Shown: piece after piece, positions 52,001-60,032 of the stretch | Layout of the letters: each line of letters begins with the position of its first letter | How positions within the stretch are numbered: the stretch's first letter is position 1 | NCBI GenBank assembly: GCA_009691845.1 | Contig: SIAJ01000010.1 | Coordinates: 1-64,000, forward strand | DNA length: 64,000 nucleotides | Reading direction: 5' to 3' | From: Gemmataceae bacterium | GTDB taxonomy: Bacteria; Planctomycetota; Planctomycetia; Gemmatales; Gemmataceae | Program-made: the position numbers and the translations under genes | Notes under the pieces: model-generated | Databases searched by the model: none | The model's input: only the letters and a program-made list of their open reading frames with translations | What the model was told of the DNA's origin: nothing

Positions 52001-52633
52001 TCATTCCTTCTTGAAAATCACATTCAACACGTCCTCGACTGTCTTACAAACCTTGCCGCTCGTGATCACTTGATCGAGCCGATTCCGGGCGTCTACTGGC
52101 GACATTCCGAGTGTCATTAACGCGGAATACGCATCCTCGAAGGCGGTTGCATCAACCGATCCTGTCGAGGTGCCAGCCTCCACGGGCGAGATCGCCGGGC
52201 TCGATAGAGCGAATCGCGTGACCTTGTTCTTGAGCGTGGCCACGATCTGCTCGGCCGTCTGCTTGCCGATGCCGGGCAGCGTCGTCAGCCATTTCACGTC
52301 CTGCCGTTGAATTGCGTCGGCCAGGTCGCGGATCGGTCGGCCCATTGCCTTCAAGGCCTTCTTCACGCCGATCTTGTCCACGGTGCAGAACAGTTCGAAG
52401 AACTCCAGTTCCATGTCGTTCAGGAAGCCGACTCGGCGCGGAATCATCTTGTTGGTGTTCTGGCTCCCTTCGATGTACTCGATCAGGTGAAACGTTATCT
52501 CTGTCCCCGTCCGTGTTTGAATCTGTCGTCGCACGAACTCGGGGGTGAGTATCTGATACTCAAACGGCCCAACCTGGAGGCGGACTTCCTCGTCGAGAAC
52601 GCGATTCAGGGTGCCAGTGATCTTGGTCAGCAT
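52001..52633 (-). CDS. ruvA: Holliday junction branch migration protein RuvA
   Basis: RuvA tetramers bind Holliday junctions and load RuvB. The 210-residue protein has the N-terminal OB domain (MLTKITGTLNRVLDEEVRLQ), helix-hairpin-helix motifs (LCTVDKIGVKKALKAMG, LTTLPGIGKQTAEQIVATLK) and the C-terminal RuvB-binding three-helix domain (FEDAYSALMTLGMSPVDARN). The start ATG overlaps the ruvC stop by one base (TAATG), so the two are translationally coupled. Confidence 0.95.
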   Translation of the reverse strand: MLTKITGTLNRVLDEEVRLQVGPFEYQILTPEFVRRQIQTRTGTEITFHLIEYIEGSQNTNKMIPRRVGFLNDMELEFFELFCTVDKIGVKKALKAMGRPIRDLADAIQRQDVKWLTTLPGIGKQTAEQIVATLKNKVTRFALSSPAISPVEAGTSTGSVDATAFEDAYSALMTLGMSPVDARNRLDQVITSGKVCKTVEDVLNVIFKKE

Positions 52634-53193
52634 TAGGAAGTAGTATCGGGATCGAGAGCCGAAAGGCGAACGCCAACGCTTGTGCCGCCGGCCTGGGAGT
52701 TTGAGGACGCGTAATAATGGCACAGCGCGATGGCCAAGGCGTCGGCCACATCGTGCGGCTCGGGCATTGCTTTCAAGCGAAACTCGCGAAGCATGGCCAT
52801 CTGGATCTGCTCCTTGCTCGCCCGCCCGCTGCCGGTAATCGTCTTCTTGATCTGCGTGGCAGCATAGCTAACGACCTGTAAGCCGCGCTGGGCCCCGGCT
52901 AACAGAATTGCCCCGCGAGCATGGCCCATTAGAATCGCCGTCCGCGGATGCTCGTAGTGGGCGTAAAGTTGCTCGACGGAAAGAACGCCCGGATGAAACT
53001 GGTCGATCACTTCGATCACGCCATCGTAGAGAGCCTTCAGCCGCTGCGGTAAGTTCTCGGCGGATTTACTCTCGTCGGAACTCAGGACGCCCGCTTCCAG
53101 TAACTTCGGGCCCGTGGCATGAGCCTCGATAGCCGCGTAGCCGGTCGTGTTGAGACCGGGGTCTATGCCGAGGATACGGAGTGGTTTGGTCAT
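52633..53193 (-). CDS. ruvC: Crossover junction endodeoxyribonuclease RuvC
   Basis: The Holliday junction resolvase, a dimeric RNase H-fold nuclease. The catalytic acids are visible: Asp in RILGIDPGLNTTGYA, Glu in VLSVEQLYAHYEHP and the Asp cluster in PHDVADALAIALCH. The length of 186 residues is usual. Start at MTKPLRILG (53193); the ORF track extends 47 residues through the hairpin upstream. It heads the ruvC-ruvA pair. Confidence 0.95.
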   Translation of the reverse strand: MTKPLRILGIDPGLNTTGYAAIEAHATGPKLLEAGVLSSDESKSAENLPQRLKALYDGVIEVIDQFHPGVLSVEQLYAHYEHPRTAILMGHARGAILLAGAQRGLQVVSYAATQIKKTITGSGRASKEQIQMAMLREFRLKAMPEPHDVADALAIALCHYYASSNSQAGGTSVGVRLSALDPDTTS

Positions 53194-53218
53194 ACGAGAG
53201 TAGTGGAAATCGATTCCT

Positions 53219-53255
53219 CGTTTAGCGTTCGAGCCGTTGGTTCGAACGCTAAACG
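53219..53255. repeat. Near-perfect hairpin CGTTTAGCGTTCGA
   Basis: CGTTTAGCGTTCGA, loop GCCGTTGG, TTCGAACGCTAAACG: a 14-bp perfect stem. It lies between the cysS stop and the ruvC start on the minus strand. No T-run follows in either direction, so it looks like a repeat element more than a terminator. Confidence 0.7.
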
Positions 53256-53281
53256 GAGGAGGCACTCGATCAATCGGAAAA

Positions 53282-54832
53282 TCACCCCACCCGCCAGGTC
53301 GTCCCCGCCGGCCGATCCTCCAGCGTGATTCCAAGTTCCGTAAGTCGCGTGCGGATGATGTCCGTCTGGCCGAAGAGCATCTTCTTGGCTGGGTCGTCCT
53401 TGGTCGTGATCTTCTTCGCCTCAGCCCGGAGATTATTTCTTAGCTCAATCACAAGTTGCATGAGACCGCCGACGATTTTATCGTCGTCACCGAGGGCATC
53501 GGCCTTGGGCAACTCGAAGAAGAGGCCAAGAATTTGGCCGAGTTCCTTCGCGAGAGTCGTCCCCTCCTCGAAGGCGGCCTTGCCGTTGGCGTCGGCCTTG
53601 GCAGGGTCTTCGAGTTTGGCCCCGTCGGCCAGGCGATTGAGTGACGTGATCAATTCGAACAGTACGCCAACTGCACCGCCAGTGTTAAAGTCGTCGTCCA
53701 TGAACTCGCGGAAGCGAGTGTATTTTTCGCCGAACTCGGGCAGCAGGAATTTGCGTCCGTCCTCGGCCCGACCTGGCACGGCGACTTCGTGGAACTTCTT
53801 GCCGGTCACGCGGTCGAATCGCTCCGAGAGCCGCACGAAGGCTTCGTGAGCTTTCTTCGCGTTTTCCAGGCCCGGGGGTAGCGTCGGCGACTTCGGGTCG
53901 CGGGGGTCCCATTCGCCGAGATCAATCGGCGAACGATAATGCGTGTTCAGGATGAAGAACCGCAGGGCCTCGCCCGAAACGTGCTTCAGCGCATCGGCCA
54001 CGTTTAATACGTTGCCGACCGAGCCTGCCATCTTGCCGCTGCCCATTTTCAGCAAGCCGTTGTGCATCCACACCCGTGCGAACGGTTTGCCACTGGCCGA
54101 TTCTGACTGGGCCAATTCGTTCTCGTGATGCGGAAAACGCAAATCGAGTCCGCCGCCGTGGATGTCGATGGTGTCGCCAAGATGCCGCTGGGCCATGCTG
54201 GTGCATTCAATGTGCCACCCCGGTCTGCCCTGTCCCCAGGGGCTGTCCCAGGCCGGTTCGCCCGGCTTGGCCTTCTTCCACAAAGCGAAGTCGCCGGGGT
54301 TCTTCTTGCGGCCCGAGACCTCGATACGTGAGCCGGCTTCCAATGCTTCCGGATCGAAACCACAAAGCTTGCCGTAGTCGTCGTCCTTGGACACGTTGAA
54401 ATAGACGTCCCCCTCGGCCGGGTACGCGAAGCCTTTCTTGATGAGTCCGTCGATCGTCGTAATCATGTCGCCGATATGCTCGGTCGCTTTTGGAAACGCG
54501 TCGATGCCCGTCACGTTCAGCTTCTTCAGACAATCGAAGTAGTCGGCCGTCATGCGCTCGGCGAGTTCCTTGACAGTCGTCTTGGCTTCATTGGCCCGGT
54601 GGATGAGCTTGTCGTCCACGTCCGTGATGTTCACGAGCCATTTCACGGAGTAGCCGAGATAGACCAGATATCGCTTGACGGCATCGAAGACGACTGGGCC
54701 GACCATGTGGCCGACGTGACTCGGCTTGTAGACCGTGGGCCCGCAGACGTACATTGTGACTTGTTCGCCAGGCTTTTTGGGGAATGGTTCCTTCTTGCGT
54801 GAGAGCGTGCTGTACACCTGCAAGGCTGGCAT
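53282..54832 (-). CDS. cysS: Cysteinyl-tRNA synthetase
   Basis: CysRS attaches cysteine to tRNA(Cys). The 516-residue class I enzyme has the HIGH-type motif PSHVGHMVG, zinc ligands in MYVCGPTVY, GWHIECTSMA and FPHHENE, and the anticodon-side helices. The KMSKS loop reads GKMAGSVGN: the second lysine and first serine are replaced. That lysine normally stabilises the transition state for adenylate formation, so the change deserves attention. A long charged C-terminal region follows. Start at MPALQVYSTLS (54832); the ORF track extends into repeat sequence. ispF ends 43 bases upstream. Confidence 0.95.
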   Translation of the reverse strand: MPALQVYSTLSRKKEPFPKKPGEQVTMYVCGPTVYKPSHVGHMVGPVVFDAVKRYLVYLGYSVKWLVNITDVDDKLIHRANEAKTTVKELAERMTADYFDCLKKLNVTGIDAFPKATEHIGDMITTIDGLIKKGFAYPAEGDVYFNVSKDDDYGKLCGFDPEALEAGSRIEVSGRKKNPGDFALWKKAKPGEPAWDSPWGQGRPGWHIECTSMAQRHLGDTIDIHGGGLDLRFPHHENELAQSESASGKPFARVWMHNGLLKMGSGKMAGSVGNVLNVADALKHVSGEALRFFILNTHYRSPIDLGEWDPRDPKSPTLPPGLENAKKAHEAFVRLSERFDRVTGKKFHEVAVPGRAEDGRKFLLPEFGEKYTRFREFMDDDFNTGGAVGVLFELITSLNRLADGAKLEDPAKADANGKAAFEEGTTLAKELGQILGLFFELPKADALGDDDKIVGGLMQLVIELRNNLRAEAKKITTKDDPAKKMLFGQTDIIRTRLTELGITLEDRPAGTTWRVG

Positions 54833-54859
54833 GGCTGGTCCTTTCGCGGGAACTTTTCG

Positions 54860-54965
54860 CTCCCCCCTCTCCGCTTCAGGGAGTGGGAGTGGAGGGGTTT
54901 TGGTCGGGTGAGTGAAACCCTTTCCCCCCGGCCCCCTCTTTGAAACGAAGAGAGGGAGATTGTTC
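54860..54965. repeat. GC-rich palindromic repeat at the ispF 3' end
   Basis: CCCCCTCTCCGCTTCAGGGA ... CCCTTTCCCCCCGGCCCCCT ... GAGAGGGAG forms imperfect inverted repeats. It begins downstream of ispF and covers its last ~25 codons. Confidence 0.55.
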
Positions 54966-55427
54966 AATCAACACTATCGCATGACAACCAATCGCTTCGC
55001 CGCGGCCAATGTGGCCGACCTGTTCCCCGGTCTTGGCTTTCACGCTCACGCAATCTGTCGGCAGATTCAGCAGCTTGGCGACATTCTCGCGAATGCGAGC
55101 CTTCACCGGGCCAAGCTTCGGCTCCTGAGCAAAGATCGTGATGTCCAGATTGATAACTCGCCAGGAAGATTCGTTCAGAAGTCTCAGGGCTTCGTGCACG
55201 AAGACAGCCGAGTCGAGATCTTTGTTCTTCGGATCAGTGTCAGGAAACAAGTCGCCGATGTCGCCGAGTGAGGCCGCACCGAGCAGTGCATCCGTGATCG
55301 CATGAAGCACAACGTCCGCGTCGCTGTGGCCGAACAGGCCTTTCGTGTGGGGGATGCAGACGCCGCCGAGGATGAGCGCTCGCCCCTCCACCAGTTGATG
55401 CGTGTCGTGACCGCTGCCCACCCGCAT
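54876..55427 (-). CDS. ispF: 2-C-methyl-D-erythritol 2,4-cyclodiphosphate synthase
   Basis: IspF makes the cyclic diphosphate in the MEP isoprenoid pathway. Metal ligands are in RVGSGHDTHQL (Asp, His) and LFGHSDADVVLHAITDALLG (His); GDIGDLFPDTDP, AQEPKLGP and VSVKAKTGEQVGHIGRGEAI are standard. The usual protein ends near AIVLIEQ; here about 25 extra residues (SPSLRFKEGAGGKGFHSPD...) are read from a GC-rich repeat that has taken over the stop codon region. ATG 55427 with GAGGG is preferred to TTG 55439. It follows dnaB by 8 bases. Confidence 0.95.
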   Translation of the reverse strand: MRVGSGHDTHQLVEGRALILGGVCIPHTKGLFGHSDADVVLHAITDALLGAASLGDIGDLFPDTDPKNKDLDSAVFVHEALRLLNESSWRVINLDITIFAQEPKLGPVKARIRENVAKLLNLPTDCVSVKAKTGEQVGHIGRGEAIGCHAIVLIEQSPSLRFKEGAGGKGFHSPDQNPSTPTP

Positions 55428-55435
55428 GTTGGCCC

Positions 55436-56794
55436 TCAATTAATGCCAAAGGTGCCGTCGCCAGCATAGTTCTCAAAGCGCATAAACGACTTCAAGTAGG
55501 CCAGTGTGAGTTCGCCCGTCGGGCCGTTACGCTGTTTCGCGACAATTACCTCGATAATGTTGTCTTCCTGAGCCCCGCCGAATCGGCCAGGGCGATGTAG
55601 CATGAGAACGGTGTCGGCATCCTGCTCGATTGAACCCGACTCCCGAAGGTCGGCCAGGCGCGGGCGATGATCCTGGCGATCTTCCGAGGTGCGGTTCACC
55701 TGGGCCAGTGCGATTACGGGGATCTCCAGTTCGCGAGCCAGATGTTTGAGTCTCCGCGATATCTGTGCGACCTGCTCCTGACGCGGATCGCGACGATTCT
55801 CGGGCTCAATGAGCTGCAAGTAATCGATCACCACCAGACGAATCTGATTTCGGATCTGCAATCGACGTGCATTTGCGGTAATACGAAGCATCCCTTGTGA
55901 GGGTGAGTCGTCGATAAATAGCAAAGAGTCGCTCAAGAGGTCGCCTGCTGCGATCAGCTTCCCCATGTCGTCGCCGCTGGGGTGCCCCTTTCGGAGCTTC
56001 TGGCTATCCACGCGAGCCTGGGAGACGAGCAATCGCTCGGCCAGCTCGATCCGGGATTGCTCGAGACTCACAAACAGGACCGGCAACTTATCCTCGACAA
56101 TGACGTGACGAACAATATTCAGAGCCATCGCCGTTTTGCCGACGCTGGGTCGGGCCGCAAGAATGACCAACTCCGAGTTTTGGAACCCGGCTGTCAGTTG
56201 ATCGAGATCGATAAAACCACTGGCAATCCCGCTAATGGCGTTCGGATCCTTGCGCCGCGCTCGCTGATCCATACGGTCGTAGACTTCCTTGATCGCCATC
56301 TGAATCGTATGGGTGTTGCTCGTGACCCCCTTCTCGGCAATGTCCAGAATCTTGCGCTCGGCACTGCCCAGTAACTCCTCGGCTGGCTGAACCTGGTCGT
56401 AAGCGTCGCGGAGAATTTCCGTACTTGAGTGAATCAGACTGCGGATGATCGATTTATCGCGAACGATCTTGGCGTAGTATTCCGCGTTTGCGGCGGTCGG
56501 TGCTGCTTCCCATAATTCGCCGAGATAGACGGAGCCACCAACGTCTTCGAGTTGCTTGGCTTGCTGCAGGTGATGCGAGAGGATCAGAATATCGACCGGA
56601 TGGCCATCGTTGTAAATCGTCTTGATGGCCTGGAAGATTTTTTGATGGGCGTCGAAGTAGAAATTTTCCGTGTCGAGGAACTGGAGAACGTCGTTGATGA
56701 CCGCGTTGTCGCGGAGCATGGAGCCGAGAGTGCTTCGCTCGGCCTCCGGACTTTGCGGGGGAAGTCGATCCGGGCCGGAAGCATCGTTGGCCAT
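55436..56794 (-). CDS. dnaB: Replicative DNA helicase DnaB
   Basis: The hexameric helicase that opens the fork. The 452-residue protein has the N-terminal helical domain (PQSPEAERSTLGSMLRDNAV) and the RecA-like motor with Walker A ILAARPSVGKTAMALNI, LFVSLEQSRIELAERL, Walker B RLVVIDYLQLIEP and the arginine/DnaB loops QVNRTSEDRQDHRPRLADLR and ESGSIEQDADTVLMLHRPGR. Start at MANDASGPDRLP. It belongs to the conserved order rpsF-ssb-rplI-dnaB. Confidence 0.96.
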   Translation of the reverse strand: MANDASGPDRLPPQSPEAERSTLGSMLRDNAVINDVLQFLDTENFYFDAHQKIFQAIKTIYNDGHPVDILILSHHLQQAKQLEDVGGSVYLGELWEAAPTAANAEYYAKIVRDKSIIRSLIHSSTEILRDAYDQVQPAEELLGSAERKILDIAEKGVTSNTHTIQMAIKEVYDRMDQRARRKDPNAISGIASGFIDLDQLTAGFQNSELVILAARPSVGKTAMALNIVRHVIVEDKLPVLFVSLEQSRIELAERLLVSQARVDSQKLRKGHPSGDDMGKLIAAGDLLSDSLLFIDDSPSQGMLRITANARRLQIRNQIRLVVIDYLQLIEPENRRDPRQEQVAQISRRLKHLARELEIPVIALAQVNRTSEDRQDHRPRLADLRESGSIEQDADTVLMLHRPGRFGGAQEDNIIEVIVAKQRNGPTGELTLAYLKSFMRFENYAGDGTFGIN

Positions 56795-56900
56795 GGCGAC
56801 GTCCTGTCGGACAAAGAAGGTGTGGGACCAATCCTGGGAACGCCATTCACCTGAATGGCACGGAGCAATCACCCATCAGGAGATTGGCGTTCCCGGAAGA

Positions 56901-57473
56901 CTAGCGTCGGGCCGTAGCCAGCGGCAGAATGTTGACGAGGATACTGGTCTCGATCTCGTAGCCGAGCGAAATCGGCACGGGAATATCGTATCCCAGTTCC
57001 TTCAGGTGCTCGGGCAGCTTGATCATCTCCGGCTCAACGAGCAAGTTCTTACCACGCATCGCACGTGCAATTTCCTGCGGCCCAACCGAACCGTACAGAT
57101 GCCCGTCCTCGGTCGCGTTTACTTCGATGCTCACGCTCTTCGTGCGTAAGATTTGCTCGGCCAGCGACTTCAAGTCGGACATGCGTGCTTCGCGTGCCAG
57201 GCCGACGCGTACCTTGTAGCGTTCCAGCAATCGCAGGTTGTGCTCCGACGGTGCAATTGCAAAGCCGTTGGGAATCAGGTAGTTGCGAGCGTAGCCGGCT
57301 TTCACTTCAACGAGCTGGCCCTGCTTGCCGACGTGTACCATGTCTTCCAGGAGAACGAGCTGCGTGCCCCCGTGCTCTCCCTTCTTGACCTGCTGCCGCA
57401 CGCGCACCTTCTTTTGCGGCAGAGGCTTGGCCTTTGGCTTGTTGGATTTCGTCGATTCTTTTTGCTTTGCCAT
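56901..57473 (-). CDS. rplI: 50S ribosomal protein L9
   Basis: The 190-residue protein has an extra ~38-residue lysine-rich N-terminus (MAKQKESTKSNKPKAKPL) before the L9 core: QLVLLEDMVHVGKQGQLVEV, KAGYARNYLIPNGFAIAPS, the connecting helix, and the C-terminal domain with DGHLYGSVGPQEIARAM. The core is complete. In many bacteria rpsR (S18) lies between ssb and rplI, but here only 22 bases separate them. Confidence 0.95.
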   Translation of the reverse strand: MAKQKESTKSNKPKAKPLPQKKVRVRQQVKKGEHGGTQLVLLEDMVHVGKQGQLVEVKAGYARNYLIPNGFAIAPSEHNLRLLERYKVRVGLAREARMSDLKSLAEQILRTKSVSIEVNATEDGHLYGSVGPQEIARAMRGKNLLVEPEMIKLPEHLKELGYDIPVPISLGYEIETSILVNILPLATARR

Positions 57474-57495
57474 CGGGTCACCCACTGTCCTTCAA

Positions 57496-57987
57496 TTAGA
57501 ACGGAATTTCGCCGCCACTCTTCCCTTGATCCTGATCTTGATCGTCGTACGATTCGTTCGGCTCGCTAGCCGCGCGAGTCATCTGATTGCTCGGTGCCGA
57601 ACCTTGCTGTCTCGGGCCGCTCGATTGGCCGTCCGGCTTCGCTCCAAGTAGCTGCACGGTATCGACAAGGATCATATGCTTGCTACGCTTGGCACCGGTG
57701 GTCTTGTCATCCCATTGATCCAATTTCAACCTGCCCTCAATGCAAATTTGACTGCCTTTCCGACAGTATTGCTCGACTATGTTTGCAAGAGTTCCATTCT
57801 CACCGCGGTTGAAAGCTTCACAATCGATGTACATGGGCTCGTCTTCCCACTGTCCAGTTTGCGAGTTCTTTTTTCGATTATTTACTGCAAAACCGAATTT
57901 CGCAACCTTGCCGCCGTTCGCAAAGGTTCGGCATTCGGGGTCGCGCGTCAGATTACCGATCAAAATCACCTTGTTGAAATTGGCCAT
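57496..57987 (-). CDS. ssb: Single-stranded DNA-binding protein
   Basis: A 163-residue SSB with the OB fold MANFNKVILIGNLTRDPECR, VAKFGFAVNNRKKN, DCEAFNRGENGTLANIVEQY and KGSQICIEGRLKLDQWDD. A Gln/Ser-rich linker leads to the acidic tip, which ends GGEIPF in place of the common DDDIPF, still suited to bind partner proteins. It lies between rpsF and rplI, and its ATG has no obvious strong ribosome-binding site. Confidence 0.96.
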   Translation of the reverse strand: MANFNKVILIGNLTRDPECRTFANGGKVAKFGFAVNNRKKNSQTGQWEDEPMYIDCEAFNRGENGTLANIVEQYCRKGSQICIEGRLKLDQWDDKTTGAKRSKHMILVDTVQLLGAKPDGQSSGPRQQGSAPSNQMTRAASEPNESYDDQDQDQGKSGGEIPF

Positions 57988-58091
57988 GGGTGTCGCTCCT
58001 GGTGCAACCTCTCGCTGGAAAATGCGAAAGGAACATTCACGCTATGATACAAACGTTCACTGCGCTTAGACAAGCCCAGTTGAACAAAATT

Positions 58092-58574
58092 TCACTCCTT
58101 GCCGTCGCCTTCTGACGAACGACGAGGACCTCGTCGCGGGCGATCGCCACCCATCATTTCTTCCGGCATGCCCATGCCTCCGCCACTTCCCGCGAGCCCG
58201 CCTTCAGGGGCTTCTTCGTGAATGATAACGAGAGCCTGGCGAGTCTCATCGAGAGCCACGGCCTGCATGTCCTCCTCCCACTTCGAATCGATGTGGGAGA
58301 TCAGGTGACGCAACACGACTTCGCTCAGTCGGAAATCGTGGTCGATCTCCTTGACTTTGAGTGAGTCGACCTTGAAGTACGTCAAGTGATAGACGCCCTT
58401 CTTCTGTCCCTTGATTGGGTACGAGAGTTTGCGGTCGTCCCACTTGCGGCTGGCGACGATATTCGCGCCGTATTTCTCGAACGTCCCATGAATCTGGGCT
58501 TTGACGGCATCCATCTCCGTTGACGCCTTGGTGGGGTCAAGCAGAAACAGGCATTCGTAGCTGGCTACAGGCAT
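58092..58574 (-). CDS. rpsF: 30S ribosomal protein S6
   Basis: A 160-residue S6 with the ferredoxin-like core MPVASYECLFLLDPTKAS, SRKWDDRKLSYPIKGQKKGV, YHLTYFKVDS and EVVLRHLISH. The C-terminus is extended by ~50 residues with a Gly/Met and Arg-rich tail (GGGMGMPEEMMGGDRPRRGP). Start at 58574, as the longer ORF-track version overlaps pth. S6 normally pairs with S18, whose gene is missing from this cluster. Confidence 0.94.
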   Translation of the reverse strand: MPVASYECLFLLDPTKASTEMDAVKAQIHGTFEKYGANIVASRKWDDRKLSYPIKGQKKGVYHLTYFKVDSLKVKEIDHDFRLSEVVLRHLISHIDSKWEEDMQAVALDETRQALVIIHEEAPEGGLAGSGGGMGMPEEMMGGDRPRRGPRRSSEGDGKE

Positions 58575-58581
58575 GGCTTCT

Positions 58582-59238
58582 TCAATCTTCGGGTTTCGGT
58601 GGTTGACTCTCAGTCTCGTTCTTCTCGATTTTCCTAGCGGGCTTTTCTTTCTTCGGCTTCTCGGCTTTCGGCTCACCATTCACGCGGTTCATGCAAACGT
58701 CGACACCGGATCGCACCCACACAAGGACCGACTGCGCTGCAAGTGCTACCGCATCCGCGATCGCTGCCTTTTCGCCTGGCTTGAAGCGACTCAGCACATA
58801 CTCGGCCGCGTCGATGTATTCGCCAGGAGGATCGATCCCAATTCGCAGCCTCACGTACTCTGGCGTCCCAAGCTGTTCCTGAATATTCCGCAGGCCATTT
58901 TGCCCGCCGTGCGATCCTTTGGCCCGGACTCGCAACTTTCCAAGGGGGAGTGCAATGTCGTCGCACACCACCAACACATCCGAGACATTCAGCTTGAAAA
59001 AATCGAGGGCCTGGCGAACAGCCCGGCCACTCAGATTCATGAACGTTTCCGGCTTCATGAGCAGGAGCTGTTCGTTTGCTTCCACCATCTCGCAAACCTG
59101 CGACTGAAAACGCGATCTCCAGGTTGAGAGACCAGGGCCAGTCGCCAAATAATCCAAAACGGCAAAGCCGATGTTGTGCCGGGTTCCTTCGTACTTCGGC
59201 CCGGGATTGCCGAGCCCGACTACCAGCTTCATCGGCAT
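58582..59238 (-). CDS. pth: Peptidyl-tRNA hydrolase
   Basis: Pth releases tRNA from stalled peptidyl-tRNAs. The 218-residue enzyme has KLVVGLGNPGPKYEGTRHNI (Asn and catalytic His), MKPETFMNLSGRAV (Asn), VVCDDIALPLGKLRVRAKGS (Asp) and GGQNGLRNI. A ~35-residue Lys/Pro/Glu-rich tail is added (GEPKAEKPKKEKPARKIEKN). Its stop is 7 bases before the rpsF start, and rplY lies 23 bases upstream, the common rplY-pth arrangement. Met1 or Met3 may be the start. Confidence 0.96.
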   Translation of the reverse strand: MPMKLVVGLGNPGPKYEGTRHNIGFAVLDYLATGPGLSTWRSRFQSQVCEMVEANEQLLLMKPETFMNLSGRAVRQALDFFKLNVSDVLVVCDDIALPLGKLRVRAKGSHGGQNGLRNIQEQLGTPEYVRLRIGIDPPGEYIDAAEYVLSRFKPGEKAAIADAVALAAQSVLVWVRSGVDVCMNRVNGEPKAEKPKKEKPARKIEKNETESQPPKPED

Positions 59239-59261
59239 CGCGAGTCAGCGGTCGGGGGAGG

Positions 59262-59894
59262 TTACTCCTCCTCCGCTGGCTTCTCCTTCTTCTTGGTAAT
59301 GACTTCGGGCTCCGCAACCCCCTCAGCAACGGTGGGCTCGGCCAAGATGGCCGCTGGCTTGACCTGGACGACTACCAAGTCCGGATCTTCCAGGGCCTTC
59401 ACGCCCGGGGGTAGTTCCAGTTCCCGCACATGGATTGCCTGGTCGATTTGCAGCGCATCAATTTTGACGCGGATCGCTGTTGGAATCGCAAGGGCCGGGC
59501 ATTCTACGTGGATCTTATGCAGCGGCTGATCGAGCACGCCACCGGAGTTCGTACCTGGAGCATGACCGCGCAGTTCGATTTCGACCGTCGTGCGCACTCG
59601 CTCGTCTGCGGAAACGCGGCGAAAATCGATGTGCAGAACTTCGGAGCCAAGGTGATTATGCTGGATGGATTGAATCAGAACCGTCTCATTCTTACCACCC
59701 ACAACCAGCTGCAATGTTCGGGCATGTTGCCGCAGAGCGAGCAGCAATTCATCCTTGGAGACCGTAACCGCATCGGGTGCGACCTTATGGCCGTAAACGA
59801 TTGCTGGGATACGTCCGGCTTTGCGAACTCGGGTCGCATCGCGTCCGCCTTTACCAGAGCGGGCTTCGGTTTTCAGTGTAATCGCGTCGGCCAT
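59262..59894 (-). CDS. rplY: 50S ribosomal protein L25 (CTC type)
   Basis: A 210-residue L25 of the long TL5/CTC kind, which binds 5S rRNA. The first domain has LKTEARSGKGGRDATRVRKA, GRIPAIVYGHK and IQHNHLGSEVLHIDFRRVSA; the second has VECPALAIPTAIRVKIDAL and HVRELELPPGVKALEDPDLV. An acidic/lysine-rich tail ends it. Start at MADAITLKTEARS. A strong hairpin with a T-run lies 32 bases upstream on the same strand. Confidence 0.95.
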   Translation of the reverse strand: MADAITLKTEARSGKGGRDATRVRKAGRIPAIVYGHKVAPDAVTVSKDELLLALRQHARTLQLVVGGKNETVLIQSIQHNHLGSEVLHIDFRRVSADERVRTTVEIELRGHAPGTNSGGVLDQPLHKIHVECPALAIPTAIRVKIDALQIDQAIHVRELELPPGVKALEDPDLVVVQVKPAAILAEPTVAEGVAEPEVITKKKEKPAEEE

Positions 59895-59925
59895 CGTACC
59901 CATCCCGCTAAGCGGCGTGACTTCC

Positions 59926-59952
59926 AAAAAAAATCAGCCCACAAGAGGGCTG
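59926..59952 (-). terminator. Rho-independent terminator between lpxA and rplY
   Basis: On the minus strand CAGCCC, loop TCTTGT, GGGCTG, then A and eight T. It lies 80 bases after the lpxA stop and 32 bases before the rplY start, so it ends lpxA transcription or acts as an attenuator in the rplY leader. Confidence 0.8.
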
Positions 59953-60032
59953 CTCGTTCCCGCATCACAATCGGAACGGGAATTATGGGAAACCCGCGAG
60001 CATAGTACAAGAGGCAAGCGAAAAAAATGGCC

